From positions 1-45,201 of the forward strand of contig CALCIB010000255.1 in assembly GCA_937907525.1 (NCBI GenBank): a stretch of 45,201 nt of DNA, written 5' to 3'. This document shows positions 10,847 through 19,527 of the stretch, piece after piece. How positions within the stretch are numbered: position 1 is the first letter of the stretch; the number at the start of each line of letters is the position of its first letter. The notes under the pieces are model-generated. The model did no database searches, was not told where the DNA came from, and was given only the letters and a program-made list of their open reading frames with translations. The stretch comes from an uncultured Planctomycetales bacterium (GTDB taxonomy: Bacteria > Planctomycetota > Planctomycetia > Isosphaerales > Isosphaeraceae). A program made the position numbers and the translations under genes.

Positions 10847-12700
10847 ATGCACGACATCGATCTGATCCTGACCTTGACCGGCGGTTTCGCGGCGGCCTTG
10901 GTCTTCGGTTACATCACCTTCAGGCTGAAGCTCTCGCCGATCGTCGGCTATCTGCTGGCCGGGATCGCCGTGGGGCCCACGTCGCCGGGGTTCACCGCCG
11001 ATCCCCACCTGGCCGAGCAACTGGCCGAGGTCGGCGTGATCCTCTTGATGTTCGGCGTCGGGCTGCAATTCCAGATCAAGGAATTGCTGGCGGTCAGGAG
11101 GGCCGTCGTCCCCGGGGCCGTGATCCAGTGCGTGACGGCGACGGCCCTGGGGGCGGTCCTGTGTCGCTGGAACGGCTGGGGGTGGTCGCCCGGGGTGGTC
11201 TTCGGGATGTCGATCTCGGTCTCCAGCACCGTCGTTTTGGTGCGGGTGCTGGCCGACAACGGGGCGTTGCACACCAGGGCCGGCCACGTCGCGGTCGGCT
11301 GGCTGGTGGTGGAGGACCTGATCGCGGTCTTCGCGCTGGTGATGCTGCCGGTGGTCTTCGGGACCGGCGGCGGGGCGTCGTCGTCGGTGCTGCCCCAGGT
11401 CGAGATCGCGGCCGTGAAGGTCGTGGCGATGGTGGCGACGACGCTCCTGGTGGGGGACCGGGTCGTCCCCTGGGTGCTGGACCGGGCGGCGGCGACCCGC
11501 TCGCGGGAGTTGTTCACGCTGACGGTGTTGACGACGGCCCTGGGGATCGCGGTCGCCGCGGCCAAGGTGTTCGACGTCTCGATGGCGTTGGGGGCGTTCC
11601 TGGCCGGGATGGTGGTGGGGCGGTCGCCGTTCAGCCTTCGCGCCGCGGTCGAGGCCCTGCCGATGCGCGACGCCTTCGCGGTCCTGTTCTTCGTCTCCGT
11701 CGGCATGTTGTTCAATCCGAGCGCGTTGTGGGAGTCGCCGGGGTTGATCGCCGCGGCCCTGGCGGTGGTCATGGTGGCCAAGCCGTTGGTCTCGACGTTG
11801 ATCATCCACGCGGCGGGGCATCCGTTGCGGACGGCGGTCGCCGTCGGGTTGAGTCTGACGCAGATCGGCGAGTTCTCCTTCATCCTGGCCTCGGCCGCCC
11901 GGAGGATGGGGATCCTGGATCTGGAGGCGCACAACGCGGTGATCGCCGCGGCGATCGTCACGATCACGATCAATCCGATGCTCTATCGCGCCATCGGCCC
12001 GGTCGAGCGGCTGTTGAAGCGGTTCATCAAGGATCCCGGCCCGGTCGAGAACCGAGTCCAGCACGACGAGGACGCGCCCGAGGAGTCGGGGAGGCACCGG
12101 GTCGTGCTGATCGGCTACGGCCCCGTCGGCAAGACGCTCTCGCGGCTGTTGCGCGACAACCGGATCGACCCGGTCGTCATCGAGTTGAACATGGAGACGG
12201 TCAGGCGGTTGGAGGGGGAGGGGATTCGGGCCCTCTACGGCGACGCCATGCACGCCGACGTCCTGCGGCACGCCGGGGTCGACCGGGCGATCGCCCTGAT
12301 CCTCAGCAGCTCCACCATGAGCGGCGGCAAGGAGACGATCCGGCTGGCCCGCGACGTGAACAAGGACGTATTCATCCTGGCCCGGACCAACTACCTCCGC
12401 GAGGTCGCCGAGATGCGCGACGCCGGCGCCGACGTGGTCTTCTCCGGCGAGGGGGAGGTCGCCCTGGCGATGACCGAGGCGCTTTTGCACCGCCTGGGGG
12501 CCACTCCCGAGCAGATCGACAGCGAGCGCGCCCGCGCCCACGACGAGTTCTCCGACGTGATCGACGCCGGCGCCGAGGCGTCGATCCTCGCCGCCGTCGC
12601 GGCCGGCGTCATGGACGGCGACGCGACGCCCCCGTCCCCGGCCGGCTCCGGCGCCCCCAGGACGCCGACGACCGGCCGCGAGGATCCGCTGGCCGGGTGA
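10847..12700 (+). CDS. KefB/YbaL-type cation:proton antiporter with RCK domain
   Basis: The 617-residue inner-membrane protein begins with a CPA2-type Na+/H+ exchanger domain of about 12 hydrophobic segments (residues 5-390). Conserved stretches include LSPIVGYLLAGIAVGP near residue 30, SISVSSTVVLVRVL near 125 and MALGAFLAGMVVGRSPF near 248. A cytoplasmic RCK/TrkA-N domain follows (VVLIGYGPVGKTLSRLL near 422, a nucleotide-binding GxGxxG), which would gate transport by NAD(H) or similar ligands. Ion specificity (K+ or Na+) is not decided by sequence. No KefC-type ancillary protein is nearby. It is followed convergently, across a 21-nt gap that forms a hairpin, by the DUF2235 gene. Confidence 0.93.
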   Translation: MHDIDLILTLTGGFAAALVFGYITFRLKLSPIVGYLLAGIAVGPTSPGFTADPHLAEQLAEVGVILLMFGVGLQFQIKELLAVRRAVVPGAVIQCVTATALGAVLCRWNGWGWSPGVVFGMSISVSSTVVLVRVLADNGALHTRAGHVAVGWLVVEDLIAVFALVMLPVVFGTGGGASSSVLPQVEIAAVKVVAMVATTLLVGDRVVPWVLDRAAATRSRELFTLTVLTTALGIAVAAAKVFDVSMALGAFLAGMVVGRSPFSLRAAVEALPMRDAFAVLFFVSVGMLFNPSALWESPGLIAAALAVVMVAKPLVSTLIIHAAGHPLRTAVAVGLSLTQIGEFSFILASAARRMGILDLEAHNAVIAAAIVTITINPMLYRAIGPVERLLKRFIKDPGPVENRVQHDEDAPEESGRHRVVLIGYGPVGKTLSRLLRDNRIDPVVIELNMETVRRLEGEGIRALYGDAMHADVLRHAGVDRAIALILSSSTMSGGKETIRLARDVNKDVFILARTNYLREVAEMRDAGADVVFSGEGEVALAMTEALLHRLGATPEQIDSERARAHDEFSDVIDAGAEASILAAVAAGVMDGDATPPSPAGSGAPRTPTTGREDPLAG

Positions 12701-12724
12701 GCCGGCCGGCCGTCCGGCGGCTCA
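12698..12724. terminator. Bidirectional hairpin between convergent genes
   Basis: TGAGCCG(G)CCGG and CCGGCGGCTCA form an 11-bp stem with one bulged G and a 4-nt loop. The two arms contain the stop codons of the antiporter and the DUF2235 gene, so one hairpin could end both transcripts. There is no U tract. Confidence 0.5.
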
Positions 12725-13744
12725 GACCAGGACCGGCAGCGTCCGGTTGGCCGGCGCGTAGGCCAGACTCGCGTCGCGGCGCCGACGCTCGACCGACTCG
12801 TCGACCGTCTCGTTCCCCAGGGTCGCGCCGATCGGCCGCAGATAAGGGGGCTTCTTAAGCGCGTACAGGCCGTCGAGGAACCTGGCGTAGGAGTCGGTCG
12901 CCGTCCCCTGGTAGTCCTCCACCGGAGCGGAAACCGCGTCCAGCCCCAGGCCGGCGTCCGCCGCCCGGTCCTGGATCCAGCGCAAGGCCAGGTCGGAGAG
13001 CCTTCGATCGGAATACCCGCCCCCCACGTCGCAGTGGGCGCCGGCGAACCAGCGCTGCTCGACGTACTGCCCCGGCTTCCGTTTGGGCGCCCAGAGGGTC
13101 GCGGCGTAGTCGATCCGGTGTTCGTCGATCGCGAGCGCCTGGTAGGCGCGCTCGACGATCGAACTCAACTCGGTGTCGTGGAACTCATAAAACCTGGCGT
13201 TGAGCCGGGTGGCCAGCGTCAGCGGGATTCCAAGCGCGCCGACGGTGTCCCAGACGCCCAGGAACTTGATGGGGGCCTCCCGGGCGAACCGGGCGCGGAA
13301 CCGACGGGAGCGGTCGGAGTCGGGATCGTCCTCGCGGGTCCGGTAGAGCAGGTAGGCCGCGGCCCGGGTCACGGGGCCGAACTTCGGCGTGACCAGGCCG
13401 CTGTTGCGGATCATCCCCACCAGGCTCCTCGCCGTGTACGCGCCGCGGCTGAAGCCCAGGATGAAGACCTCGTCGCCGTCGTCGTACAACTCCACGAGTT
13501 TGCGGTAGCCCTCGCGGATGTGCTCGTCCAGCCCGACCCCGAGCACGCCGCCGACGATTTTGTCCCAGCGCCCGGTCCCGACGCCCGGAACGTACGCGCG
13601 CGTCTGGCGGACGCCGTCGGCGCCGACGGTCCGGATCGACTCGTAAAACCGGCTCACGTTCGTCTCGATCCGATCGGCCGCCGGCAGGCCGTCGTCGGCG
13701 GGGGTGTTCCAGGTCCCGTCGAAACAAAGCACGATGCGCTTCAT
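12722..13744 (-). CDS. DUF2235 alpha/beta-hydrolase-like protein
   Basis: The 340-residue product belongs to the DUF2235 family, related to the Tle1 phospholipase effectors. Landmarks are the opening IVLCFDGTWNTP, the nucleophile elbow GFSRGAYTAR (G-x-S-x-G, Ser near residue 125), FLGVWDTVGALG near 180, and the metal- or acid-bearing WFAGAHCDVGGGY near 250. There is no signal peptide, and no VgrG, immunity or secretion gene is nearby, so a secreted-effector role is not supported; a housekeeping hydrolase is the simpler reading. The ATG at 13744 has a GGAGG site; a longer open start at 13801 lacks one. Confidence 0.88.
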   Translation of the reverse strand: MKRIVLCFDGTWNTPADDGLPAADRIETNVSRFYESIRTVGADGVRQTRAYVPGVGTGRWDKIVGGVLGVGLDEHIREGYRKLVELYDDGDEVFILGFSRGAYTARSLVGMIRNSGLVTPKFGPVTRAAAYLLYRTREDDPDSDRSRRFRARFAREAPIKFLGVWDTVGALGIPLTLATRLNARFYEFHDTELSSIVERAYQALAIDEHRIDYAATLWAPKRKPGQYVEQRWFAGAHCDVGGGYSDRRLSDLALRWIQDRAADAGLGLDAVSAPVEDYQGTATDSYARFLDGLYALKKPPYLRPIGATLGNETVDESVERRRRDASLAYAPANRTLPVLV

Positions 13745-13807
13745 CCGGCGCGCCTCCGCTGAAAAGGGGACGTGGGAGCGGGGAGGAGATCGACGCTCCA
13801 TCGAAAC

Positions 13808-13836
13808 ATTTTACGAGCGTCCCGCGAAGGCCGCAA
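13808..13836 (-). promoter_or_regulatory. Candidate promoter of the DUF2235 gene
   Basis: On the minus strand TTGCGG (13831-13836) and TAAAAT (13808-13813) are 17 nt apart, about 60 nt before the gene. It lies back to back with the glmU promoter. Confidence 0.45.
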
Positions 13837-13883
13837 TGTTTGCGACGCTTTTCGAGTCGGCCCCTCCGGCCGACGCCTCGGGT

Positions 13884-13913
13884 TTGACGGCGGTCGCGCG
13901 CCGGCTTTATCAT
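13884..13913 (+). promoter_or_regulatory. Sigma70-type promoter of glmU
   Basis: TTGACG (13884-13889) and TATCAT (13908-13913) are 18 nt apart, about 75 nt before the glmU start. Both hexamers match consensus at five positions. Confidence 0.65.
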
Positions 13914-13987
13914 GCGACGGTCCCGGGGACCGGCCCCGGCGGCGCGACGGGGCGGATCCTCCGCCCGATTCGAGACGGAGAGCGTTC

Positions 13988-15259
13988 ATGGCGATCGAGG
14001 GCCCCGCGGCGATCATCCTGGCGGCCGGCCAGGGGAAGCGGATGAAGTCGGATCGGGCCAAGGTCTTGCACGAGGTCTGCGGCCGGCCGATGATCTCCTA
14101 CGTCGTCGACGCCGCCCGCGGCGCGGGGGCCGGGACGATCGTCGTCGTCGTCGGCTTCGCCGCCGACCAGCTCTACGAGGCGCTCGCCGGCGAGCCCGAC
14201 GTCCTCTTCGCCGAGCAAAAGGAACAACTCGGCACCGGCCACGCCGTGAAGGTCTGTCGGCCGCTGTTGGAGGGGTATGAAGGCCCGGTGATGGTCCTGG
14301 TCGGCGACGAGCCGCTGTTGCGCCCCGAGCCCCTGGCCGACCTGTTCGACCGCCAACGCCGCGAACGCGCCGACTGCCTCCTGGGGACCGCCGAGGTCGC
14401 CGATCCGACCGGCTTCGGCCGGATCCTCCGCGACTCCGCCGGCCGCTTCCTCCGCATCGTCGAGCAACGCGACTGCGCGCCCGAGGAACGCGCCATCCGC
14501 GAGATCAACCCGAGCTGCTACGTCTTCCAGCTTCCCGCCCTCTGGGACGCCCTGGACCGGATCGGCACCGGCAACGCCCAGGGCGAATACTACCTCACCG
14601 ACGCCCCCGAACAACTCATGCGCCAGGGCGGCAAGGTGCGGGCGCAAAACGTCCTGGCCGCCGACGACGTCCTCGGCGTCAACACCCGCCAGCATTTGGC
14701 CCAGGCCGAGGCGATCATGCAGGCCCGGATCCAGGACCGATGGATGACCGAGGGGGTCTCCATCATCGACCCCCGCAACACCCACATCGACGGCCGCGCC
14801 GTCATCGGCCGCGACACCGTCATCCGCCCGTTCAGCGTCGTCAGCGGCGACGTGACCATCGGCGAGCGCTGCAAGATCGGCCCGTTCGCCCATCTCCGCG
14901 CGGGAACCAGGCTGGCCGACGACGTGGAGATCGGCGCGTTCGTGGACGTGAACCGCTCGACGATCGACTCTGGGACGATCGCCCGCCACCTGGCCTACCT
15001 CGGCGACGCGACGGTCGGCCGCGACGTCAACGTCGGCGGCGGCGCGATCACCGCCAACTTCGACGGCGCGCGCAAGCATCCCACCATGATCGGCGACGGC
15101 GCGCGGCTCGGCGCCAACTCGGTCCTGGTCGCCCCCGTCGAGATCGGCGCGGGGGCGGTCGTCGCCGCCGGCGCCGTGGTCCCCAGGGGGAAGGTCGCCC
15201 CCGGCGCGACGGTCGCCGGCGTCCCGGCCCGACCCATGAAGCCCCCGGCCGGGGAATGA
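13988..15259 (+). CDS. glmU: Bifunctional GlmU: GlcN-1-P acetyltransferase / GlcNAc-1-P uridyltransferase
   Basis: GlmU makes UDP-GlcNAc in the cytoplasm for cell-wall and lipopolysaccharide synthesis. The 423-residue product has the uridyltransferase signature LAAGQGKRMKSDRAKVLHEV (residues 10-29), then EQLGTGHAVKV near 78 and VGDEPLL near 102. A left-handed beta-helix follows from about residue 250, with the acetyltransferase segment IARHLAYLGDATVG (catalytic His near 336) and GGGAITANFDG. It is shorter than the E. coli enzyme (456 residues), mostly at the C-terminus, but both active sites look present. The ATG at 13988 fits the family N-terminus. It lies divergent from DUF2235 and convergent with dnaB. 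Confidence 0.93.
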   Translation: MAIEGPAAIILAAGQGKRMKSDRAKVLHEVCGRPMISYVVDAARGAGAGTIVVVVGFAADQLYEALAGEPDVLFAEQKEQLGTGHAVKVCRPLLEGYEGPVMVLVGDEPLLRPEPLADLFDRQRRERADCLLGTAEVADPTGFGRILRDSAGRFLRIVEQRDCAPEERAIREINPSCYVFQLPALWDALDRIGTGNAQGEYYLTDAPEQLMRQGGKVRAQNVLAADDVLGVNTRQHLAQAEAIMQARIQDRWMTEGVSIIDPRNTHIDGRAVIGRDTVIRPFSVVSGDVTIGERCKIGPFAHLRAGTRLADDVEIGAFVDVNRSTIDSGTIARHLAYLGDATVGRDVNVGGGAITANFDGARKHPTMIGDGARLGANSVLVAPVEIGAGAVVAAGAVVPRGKVAPGATVAGVPARPMKPPAGE

Positions 15260-15282
15260 GCCCGGCCGACGCCGACGACCGC

Positions 15283-15298
15283 GACGCGATCGCGCGTC
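15283..15298. terminator. Short hairpin between glmU and dnaB
   Basis: GACGCG-ATCG-CGCGTC forms a 6-bp perfect stem in the 37-nt gap between the convergent glmU and dnaB stops. It is short, so the role is uncertain. Confidence 0.3.
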
Positions 15299-16733
15299 AG
15301 AACGGCCGGCCCTCGTCGATGGGGGCCTCGATGTTCGCCTTGTTGTCGAAGAGGGTGAGGTTCTTCAGGAAGACGAGCTTGGCCGTGTCGGTGCGGCCGG
15401 TGCGGTTCTTGGCGACGATCACCTCGGCGACGCCCGGTTGGTCGTTGGGGTCGTAGTAGTCGGGGCGGTGGAGCAACAGCACCATGTCGGCGTCCTGCTC
15501 GATGGCGCCGGACTCGCGCAGGTCGGCCATGCGGGGGCGGCGGTCCTCGCGGTTCTCGACGCCTCGGTTGAGCTGCGAGAGCGCGATCACGGGGACGTGT
15601 AGTTCACGCGCCATCATCTTCAAGCGGCGGCTGATCTTGGCGATCTGCTCCTGGCGGCTGTCGCGCGAGTCGTCGGCGTCGATGAGTTGGATGTAGTCGA
15701 TCATGACCAGGCCGAGGCCGTGCCGCAGTTTGAGGCGGCGGGCGGTGGCCAGGATCTGTAGCATCGTCCGCGACGGCGTGTCGTCGATGTGGATCGGCGC
15801 CGCGGCGATCTCGGTGTACGCCTTGCCGAGCTTGCCCAACTCCACATGACCCAACCCGTGGCCGGTTCGCATCTTGTTGGAGTCGACCTTGGCGTGGGCG
15901 CTGAGGAGCCGTTCGCCCAGTTCGAGCCTTCCCATTTCAAGGCTGACGACCAGGGTGGGGGTCTGGTGGTTCACGGCCGCGTGGGCGCAGATGTTCAGGG
16001 CGAACGCCGTCTTGCCCATGGCGGGACGGGCGGCCACGATAACCAGTTGCTCGGGCTGAAAGCCGGTGGTGATGTCGTCGACGTCGAAGAACCCGGTGCC
16101 GACGCCGGTGACGACGTGCTTCTCCTCGGCCCGCCGGCTGATCCGGTCCATCGCCTCGGAGAGCACGCCCTTGAGTTCGTGGACCTGGCCCTTGATCTGG
16201 TCCTCGGCGATCGCGAAGACCTTGCGCTCGGCGGTTTCCAGAAGCTGTTGCGAGGTGAACAGGTTCGAGTAGCCGTCCTGGATGATCTCGGTGGCGCTTT
16301 GGATCAGTTGGCGGCTGACCGACTTCTGGCGGACGATCTCGGCGTGGAAGCGGGCGTTGGCCGCGTGGGGGACGCTGTTGGCGATCTCCAGCAGGCCGTC
16401 GTCGCCGCCGATCCGCTCCAACTCCCCCTTGCGGTCGAGTTCGTCGCCGAGGGTGACCGCGTCGACCGCCTTCCCCTCGTCGTACATCTCGCGGATCGCG
16501 CGATAGACGATCTGGTGGGCGTCGCGGTAAAAGTCGTCCGGGGTTAGGAAGCCGACGACGTCGTGGAGCACGTCGTTGTCCAGCAGGATCCCGCCCAGGA
16601 CGCTGCGCTCGGCGTCGAGGTTCTGGGGCGGCAGCCGATCGGCCGCCGACGAGGAATCGATCCGGCCGCGGGGACCGTGTCCGTTGCCGCCTTCCCTGCC
16701 GACGCCTTGGATGTATCCCGGGACGGTCGCCAT
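15297..16733 (-). CDS. dnaB: Replicative DNA helicase DnaB
   Basis: DnaB is the hexameric 5'-3' helicase of the replication fork. The 478-residue product has the N-terminal primase-interacting domain (PPQNLDAERSVLGGILLDN from about residue 35, and ANSVPHAANARFHAEIVR). The RecA-type motor follows: Walker A VAARPAMGKTAFALNI near 225, SLEMGRLELGERLLS, a Walker B-like LGLVMIDYIQLI near 330, and SQLNRGVENREDRRPRMADL. No intein is present. I chose the ATG at 16733, with AAGGAG upstream, rather than 16754. It is the last gene of the rplY-pth-rpsF-ssb-rplI-dnaB order; the 231-nt gap to rplI could hold its own promoter, but none is convincing. Confidence 0.97.
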   Translation of the reverse strand: MATVPGYIQGVGREGGNGHGPRGRIDSSSAADRLPPQNLDAERSVLGGILLDNDVLHDVVGFLTPDDFYRDAHQIVYRAIREMYDEGKAVDAVTLGDELDRKGELERIGGDDGLLEIANSVPHAANARFHAEIVRQKSVSRQLIQSATEIIQDGYSNLFTSQQLLETAERKVFAIAEDQIKGQVHELKGVLSEAMDRISRRAEEKHVVTGVGTGFFDVDDITTGFQPEQLVIVAARPAMGKTAFALNICAHAAVNHQTPTLVVSLEMGRLELGERLLSAHAKVDSNKMRTGHGLGHVELGKLGKAYTEIAAAPIHIDDTPSRTMLQILATARRLKLRHGLGLVMIDYIQLIDADDSRDSRQEQIAKISRRLKMMARELHVPVIALSQLNRGVENREDRRPRMADLRESGAIEQDADMVLLLHRPDYYDPNDQPGVAEVIVAKNRTGRTDTAKLVFLKNLTLFDNKANIEAPIDEGRPF

Positions 16734-16964
16734 GGCCCGCTCCACTCCTTGCAAGCCCCGCGAAACTTCGAAAATCAGCCGACTGTACTACTGTATCGGA
16801 TCGTTCCGGTTCCGGCTATCACTGAAAGTCGAAATTCGCGGAGCGGGTCGGCGCGGCCGCGCGTGGAGGGGGGACGGGAGGGGAAATGCGAGAGGCCGGG
16901 CCGCTTGAAGGCGGCGCCGGCCTGGGTGGGGGCGTTCGACGTCGATGGGGCGGTCGGCGAGGGG

Positions 16965-17579
16965 TCAGGAGACGCCTTCCTCGACGTTGCTGGGGACGAC
17001 CCAGAGCTTGACGTCGGTGTCGATGTCCTGGCCCAGATGGAGATTGATGGTGTAGAGGCCCAGTTCCTTGAGCGGCCCCTCGATGCGGACGTTTTCGGTG
17101 GTGATCGGGAAGCCCTCGGCCTTGAGGGCCTCGGCGATCTGATCGGCGTTGACCGAGCCGTAGAGGTGGCCTTCCTCGTTGGCGTTGGCCTCGATCGTCA
17201 GCGAGCGCTGGGCGATCTGAGCGCCGAGGGCCATCAGGTCGGCGCGGCGGGCGGCCTCCAGGGCGCGGAGGCGTTCGCGGTGCTTCTCGACGATCCGCAG
17301 GTTGTGGGGGGTGGCGAAGGTCGCCAGGCCCTGGGGCAACAGGTAGTTGCGGGCGAAGCCGGGCCGGACCTTGACGAGATCCCCGGGCGCGCCGAGGTGG
17401 GGGACGTTGTTGGTCAACAGGACGTTGAGATACCCGTTCTTGGCGCGGAGCGGGTGGTTCTTGCGGCGCTCGACGCCGGGTTGGCGGGGGGGAGCGGCGT
17501 CGGCGGTCTTCTTCGCGCCGGCCGACCTGGCGGCGGCCTTGGCCTTGGACTTCGTCTTGGTCTTGGTCGTCTTCGCCAT
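16965..17579 (-). CDS. rplI: 50S ribosomal protein L9, with N-terminal extension
   Basis: L9 binds 23S rRNA and helps keep the reading frame. The conserved domain begins around residue 48 (YLNVLLTNNVPHLGAPGDLV, then VRPGFARNYLLPQGLA) and ends with the C-terminal domain (YGSVNADQIAEAL, and the final VKLWVVPS). At 204 residues it is about 50 longer than typical L9 because of an N-terminal Lys/Ala/Thr-rich, disordered-looking extension (MAKTTKTKTKSKAKAAARSA). The extension is in frame with the only good ATG and could add rRNA contacts; a shorter start is not obvious. Confidence 0.95.
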   Translation of the reverse strand: MAKTTKTKTKSKAKAAARSAGAKKTADAAPPRQPGVERRKNHPLRAKNGYLNVLLTNNVPHLGAPGDLVKVRPGFARNYLLPQGLATFATPHNLRIVEKHRERLRALEAARRADLMALGAQIAQRSLTIEANANEEGHLYGSVNADQIAEALKAEGFPITTENVRIEGPLKELGLYTINLHLGQDIDTDVKLWVVPSNVEEGVS

Positions 17580-17736
17580 GTTCGATTGTCGCTTTCGATC
17601 CTGGGGCGGCCGCGGGGCGTCGGCGGGGGGGGAGGTCCGGTTCGCCTCCGGTCATCGGCCGACGCGCGATCGAACCATTAAAACCGATCGGGCCGGCGAC
17701 TCCAAGGGGAATGTCCGGCCGGACGCGGGCTCGGCC

Positions 17737-18285
17737 TTAAAACGGGATGTCGTCTTCCGGTTCGGGGGGGGCGGCGGCTCGGCCGCCGGAGTTGGCGGGG
17801 GCCGGGGCGCCGCGGGGCGGGGCGTCGTCGTAGTCGCGTTCGCGAGCCGGTTCCCGGCGTTCCCGTCGGGGCGGGGCGGCCTCGCGAGGCGGCGGCGGCG
17901 CGCCGTACTCGTCACCGCCGTATCCGCCCCCGCCGCCGCCCTGGGCGTCGCGACGGGAGTCGAGGAACTGCACGCGATCGGCCTGGACGCGGACCTTCGA
18001 GCGTTTCTCGCCGGTCGTCTTGTCGTCCCACTGGTCCATCTTCAGGGAGCCCTCGACGAAGACGAGGCTTCCCCGGCGGAGGTACTGGCAGCAGTTCTCC
18101 GCCTGGCGGTCCCAGACGGTGACGTCGATGTACAGGACTTCCTCGCGGCGCTCGCCGTCGCGCCCCTGGAAGGAGCGGTTGACGGCCATCCGCAGTTCGC
18201 TGACGGCGGTCCCGTTGGGAATGCGTCGCAGTTCGGGGTCGAACGTGAGGCGTCCCATCAACTGCACGCGGTTCAGATCCGGCAC
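17737..18285 (-). CDS. ssb: Single-stranded DNA-binding protein
   Basis: SSB coats single-stranded DNA during replication and repair and recruits partners through its acidic tip. The 182-residue product has an OB-fold at about residues 1-110 (NRVQLMGRLTFDPELRRIPN, and VLYIDVTVWDRQAENCCQYL), then a Gly/Pro/Arg-rich flexible linker and the canonical C-terminal tip DDIPF. It lies between rpsF and rplI, the usual arrangement. Confidence 0.96.
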   Translation of the reverse strand: MPDLNRVQLMGRLTFDPELRRIPNGTAVSELRMAVNRSFQGRDGERREEVLYIDVTVWDRQAENCCQYLRRGSLVFVEGSLKMDQWDDKTTGEKRSKVRVQADRVQFLDSRRDAQGGGGGGYGGDEYGAPPPPREAAPPRRERREPARERDYDDAPPRGAPAPANSGGRAAAPPEPEDDIPF

Positions 18286-18431
18286 GGCCCCGCTCCTTTC
18301 GATCCCAAAACTCGGAGGCGCGAAATCCCCTTTGAAAGCAGGGTAAACGCTTGTCCCCTGGATTGCAAGCGGATTCGCGCGGCGATCCGCGGGGTGGCGC
18401 CGGTCGTGGCGGCGGCGGGGCCGGCGCGGGG

Positions 18432-18839
18432 TCAGTCGTCGCGACGGCGGCGGCGGGGACGGTCGTCAAGGTCGTCGTCGCGCGCGTTCTCGGCGTCGAC
18501 GTTGGGGTTGGAGGCCATCGCCTGATTGACGAGGTTCTCCTCCAGCTTGGGGTGGACCTTGAGGATCAGCTCGCGAAGGATGACGTCGGAGAGGTGGCAG
18601 TCCGAGACGATCTCCTTGAGCTTGGAGCCGTCGGCCTTGAAGTAGGTCAGCAGGTACGTCCCCTTCTTGTGGCCGTTGACGGGGTAGGCGAGCCGGCGCT
18701 CGTCCCACTGGCGGCTGGCGACGATTTCGGAGTCGTGCTTGGCCAGGATGTCGTGGACCTGCTTGACGGTGTCGTCCCAGGCCGCGGCGGCCTTGGCGCT
18801 GTCGAGCAGGAACATGCCTTCGTAGGTGTGGACGGGCAA
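18432..18839 (-). CDS. rpsF: 30S ribosomal protein S6
   Basis: S6 binds the central domain of 16S rRNA together with S18. The 135-residue product begins YEGMFLLDSAKAAAAWDD and carries the conserved core DERRLAYPVNGHKKGTYLL and SDVILRELILKV. The C-terminus is extended by an acidic then Arg-rich tail (DDDLDDRPRRRRRDD). rpsR (S18), often next to rpsF, is absent here. Confidence 0.95.
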   Translation of the reverse strand: MPVHTYEGMFLLDSAKAAAAWDDTVKQVHDILAKHDSEIVASRQWDERRLAYPVNGHKKGTYLLTYFKADGSKLKEIVSDCHLSDVILRELILKVHPKLEENLVNQAMASNPNVDAENARDDDLDDRPRRRRRDD

Positions 18840-18895
18840 GAGTCGGGTCCTCCGTCGCGCCCGCGGGGGCCGCGACCGTTTCGTTTCGCGAGAAG

Positions 18896-19471
18896 TTACT
18901 GGGATGGTCCGTTGAATCGGTTCATGGCGGCGTCGACCCCCTGGGAGGTCCAGACGGCCGCGGCCTGGGAGGCGAGGATCAGGGCGTCGTCGATCTTGGC
19001 TCGCTCGGCCGCCTTGAACCGGCTCAGGACGTGCTCGACGGCCTGGCCCTCGCCGGCCTCGCCGATGCCGATCCGGAGCCTGGGGAATTCCTGGGTGCCG
19101 AGGTGGAGGGCGACGTCGCGCAAGCCTTTCTGGCCGCCGTCGGAGCCTCCCTTGCGGATCCGGAGCCTCCCCAGGGGGAGGTTCAGGTCGTCGCAGACGA
19201 CCAGCAGGTCGGCCGGGTCGATCTTGTGGAACCGAACCGCCTGGCCCACCGATCGGCCGCTGAGGTTCATGAACGTGTCGGGCTTCAAGAGCAAGACGCG
19301 CTTGTAATCGATCTCGACCTCGGCCAGGAGCCCCTCGAACTTGCGGGCGAAGCCGGCGGCCCCCGCCCCCCGGGCGAGGCGGTCGATCAGGTCGAAGCCG
19401 ACGTTGTGCCGCGTGCCGTGGTACTTGGGGCCCGGGTTCCCCAGGCCGACGAGGAGCTTCAAGGCTGCCAA
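18896..19471 (-). CDS. pth: Peptidyl-tRNA hydrolase
   Basis: Pth frees tRNA from prematurely released peptidyl-tRNA. The 191-residue product has LLVGLGNPGPKYHGTRHNVG at the start (catalytic His in TRHNVG near residue 20), PDTFMNLSGRSV near 75, CDDLNLPLGRLRIRKGGSDG near 100, and GQKGLRDV. I chose a TTG start at 19471 because GGGAGG lies 7 nt upstream and the N-terminus then matches the family; no ATG is available in the expected place. The frame stays open far upstream over rplY, but that part is a shadow. Confidence 0.95.
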   Translation of the reverse strand: MAALKLLVGLGNPGPKYHGTRHNVGFDLIDRLARGAGAAGFARKFEGLLAEVEIDYKRVLLLKPDTFMNLSGRSVGQAVRFHKIDPADLLVVCDDLNLPLGRLRIRKGGSDGGQKGLRDVALHLGTQEFPRLRIGIGEAGEGQAVEHVLSRFKAAERAKIDDALILASQAAAVWTSQGVDAAMNRFNGPSQ

Positions 19472-19527
19472 GGCGGAGCCTCCCGGCGTCGCCGCGAGGG
19501 AGGCCCGAGCCTCCCCGCGCGGCTGGG

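Noticed and set aside
12722..13744. DUF2235 gene as a type VI secretion effector
   Set aside because: No VgrG, Hcp, PAAR, immunity or secretion genes are nearby, and no targeting domain is seen.
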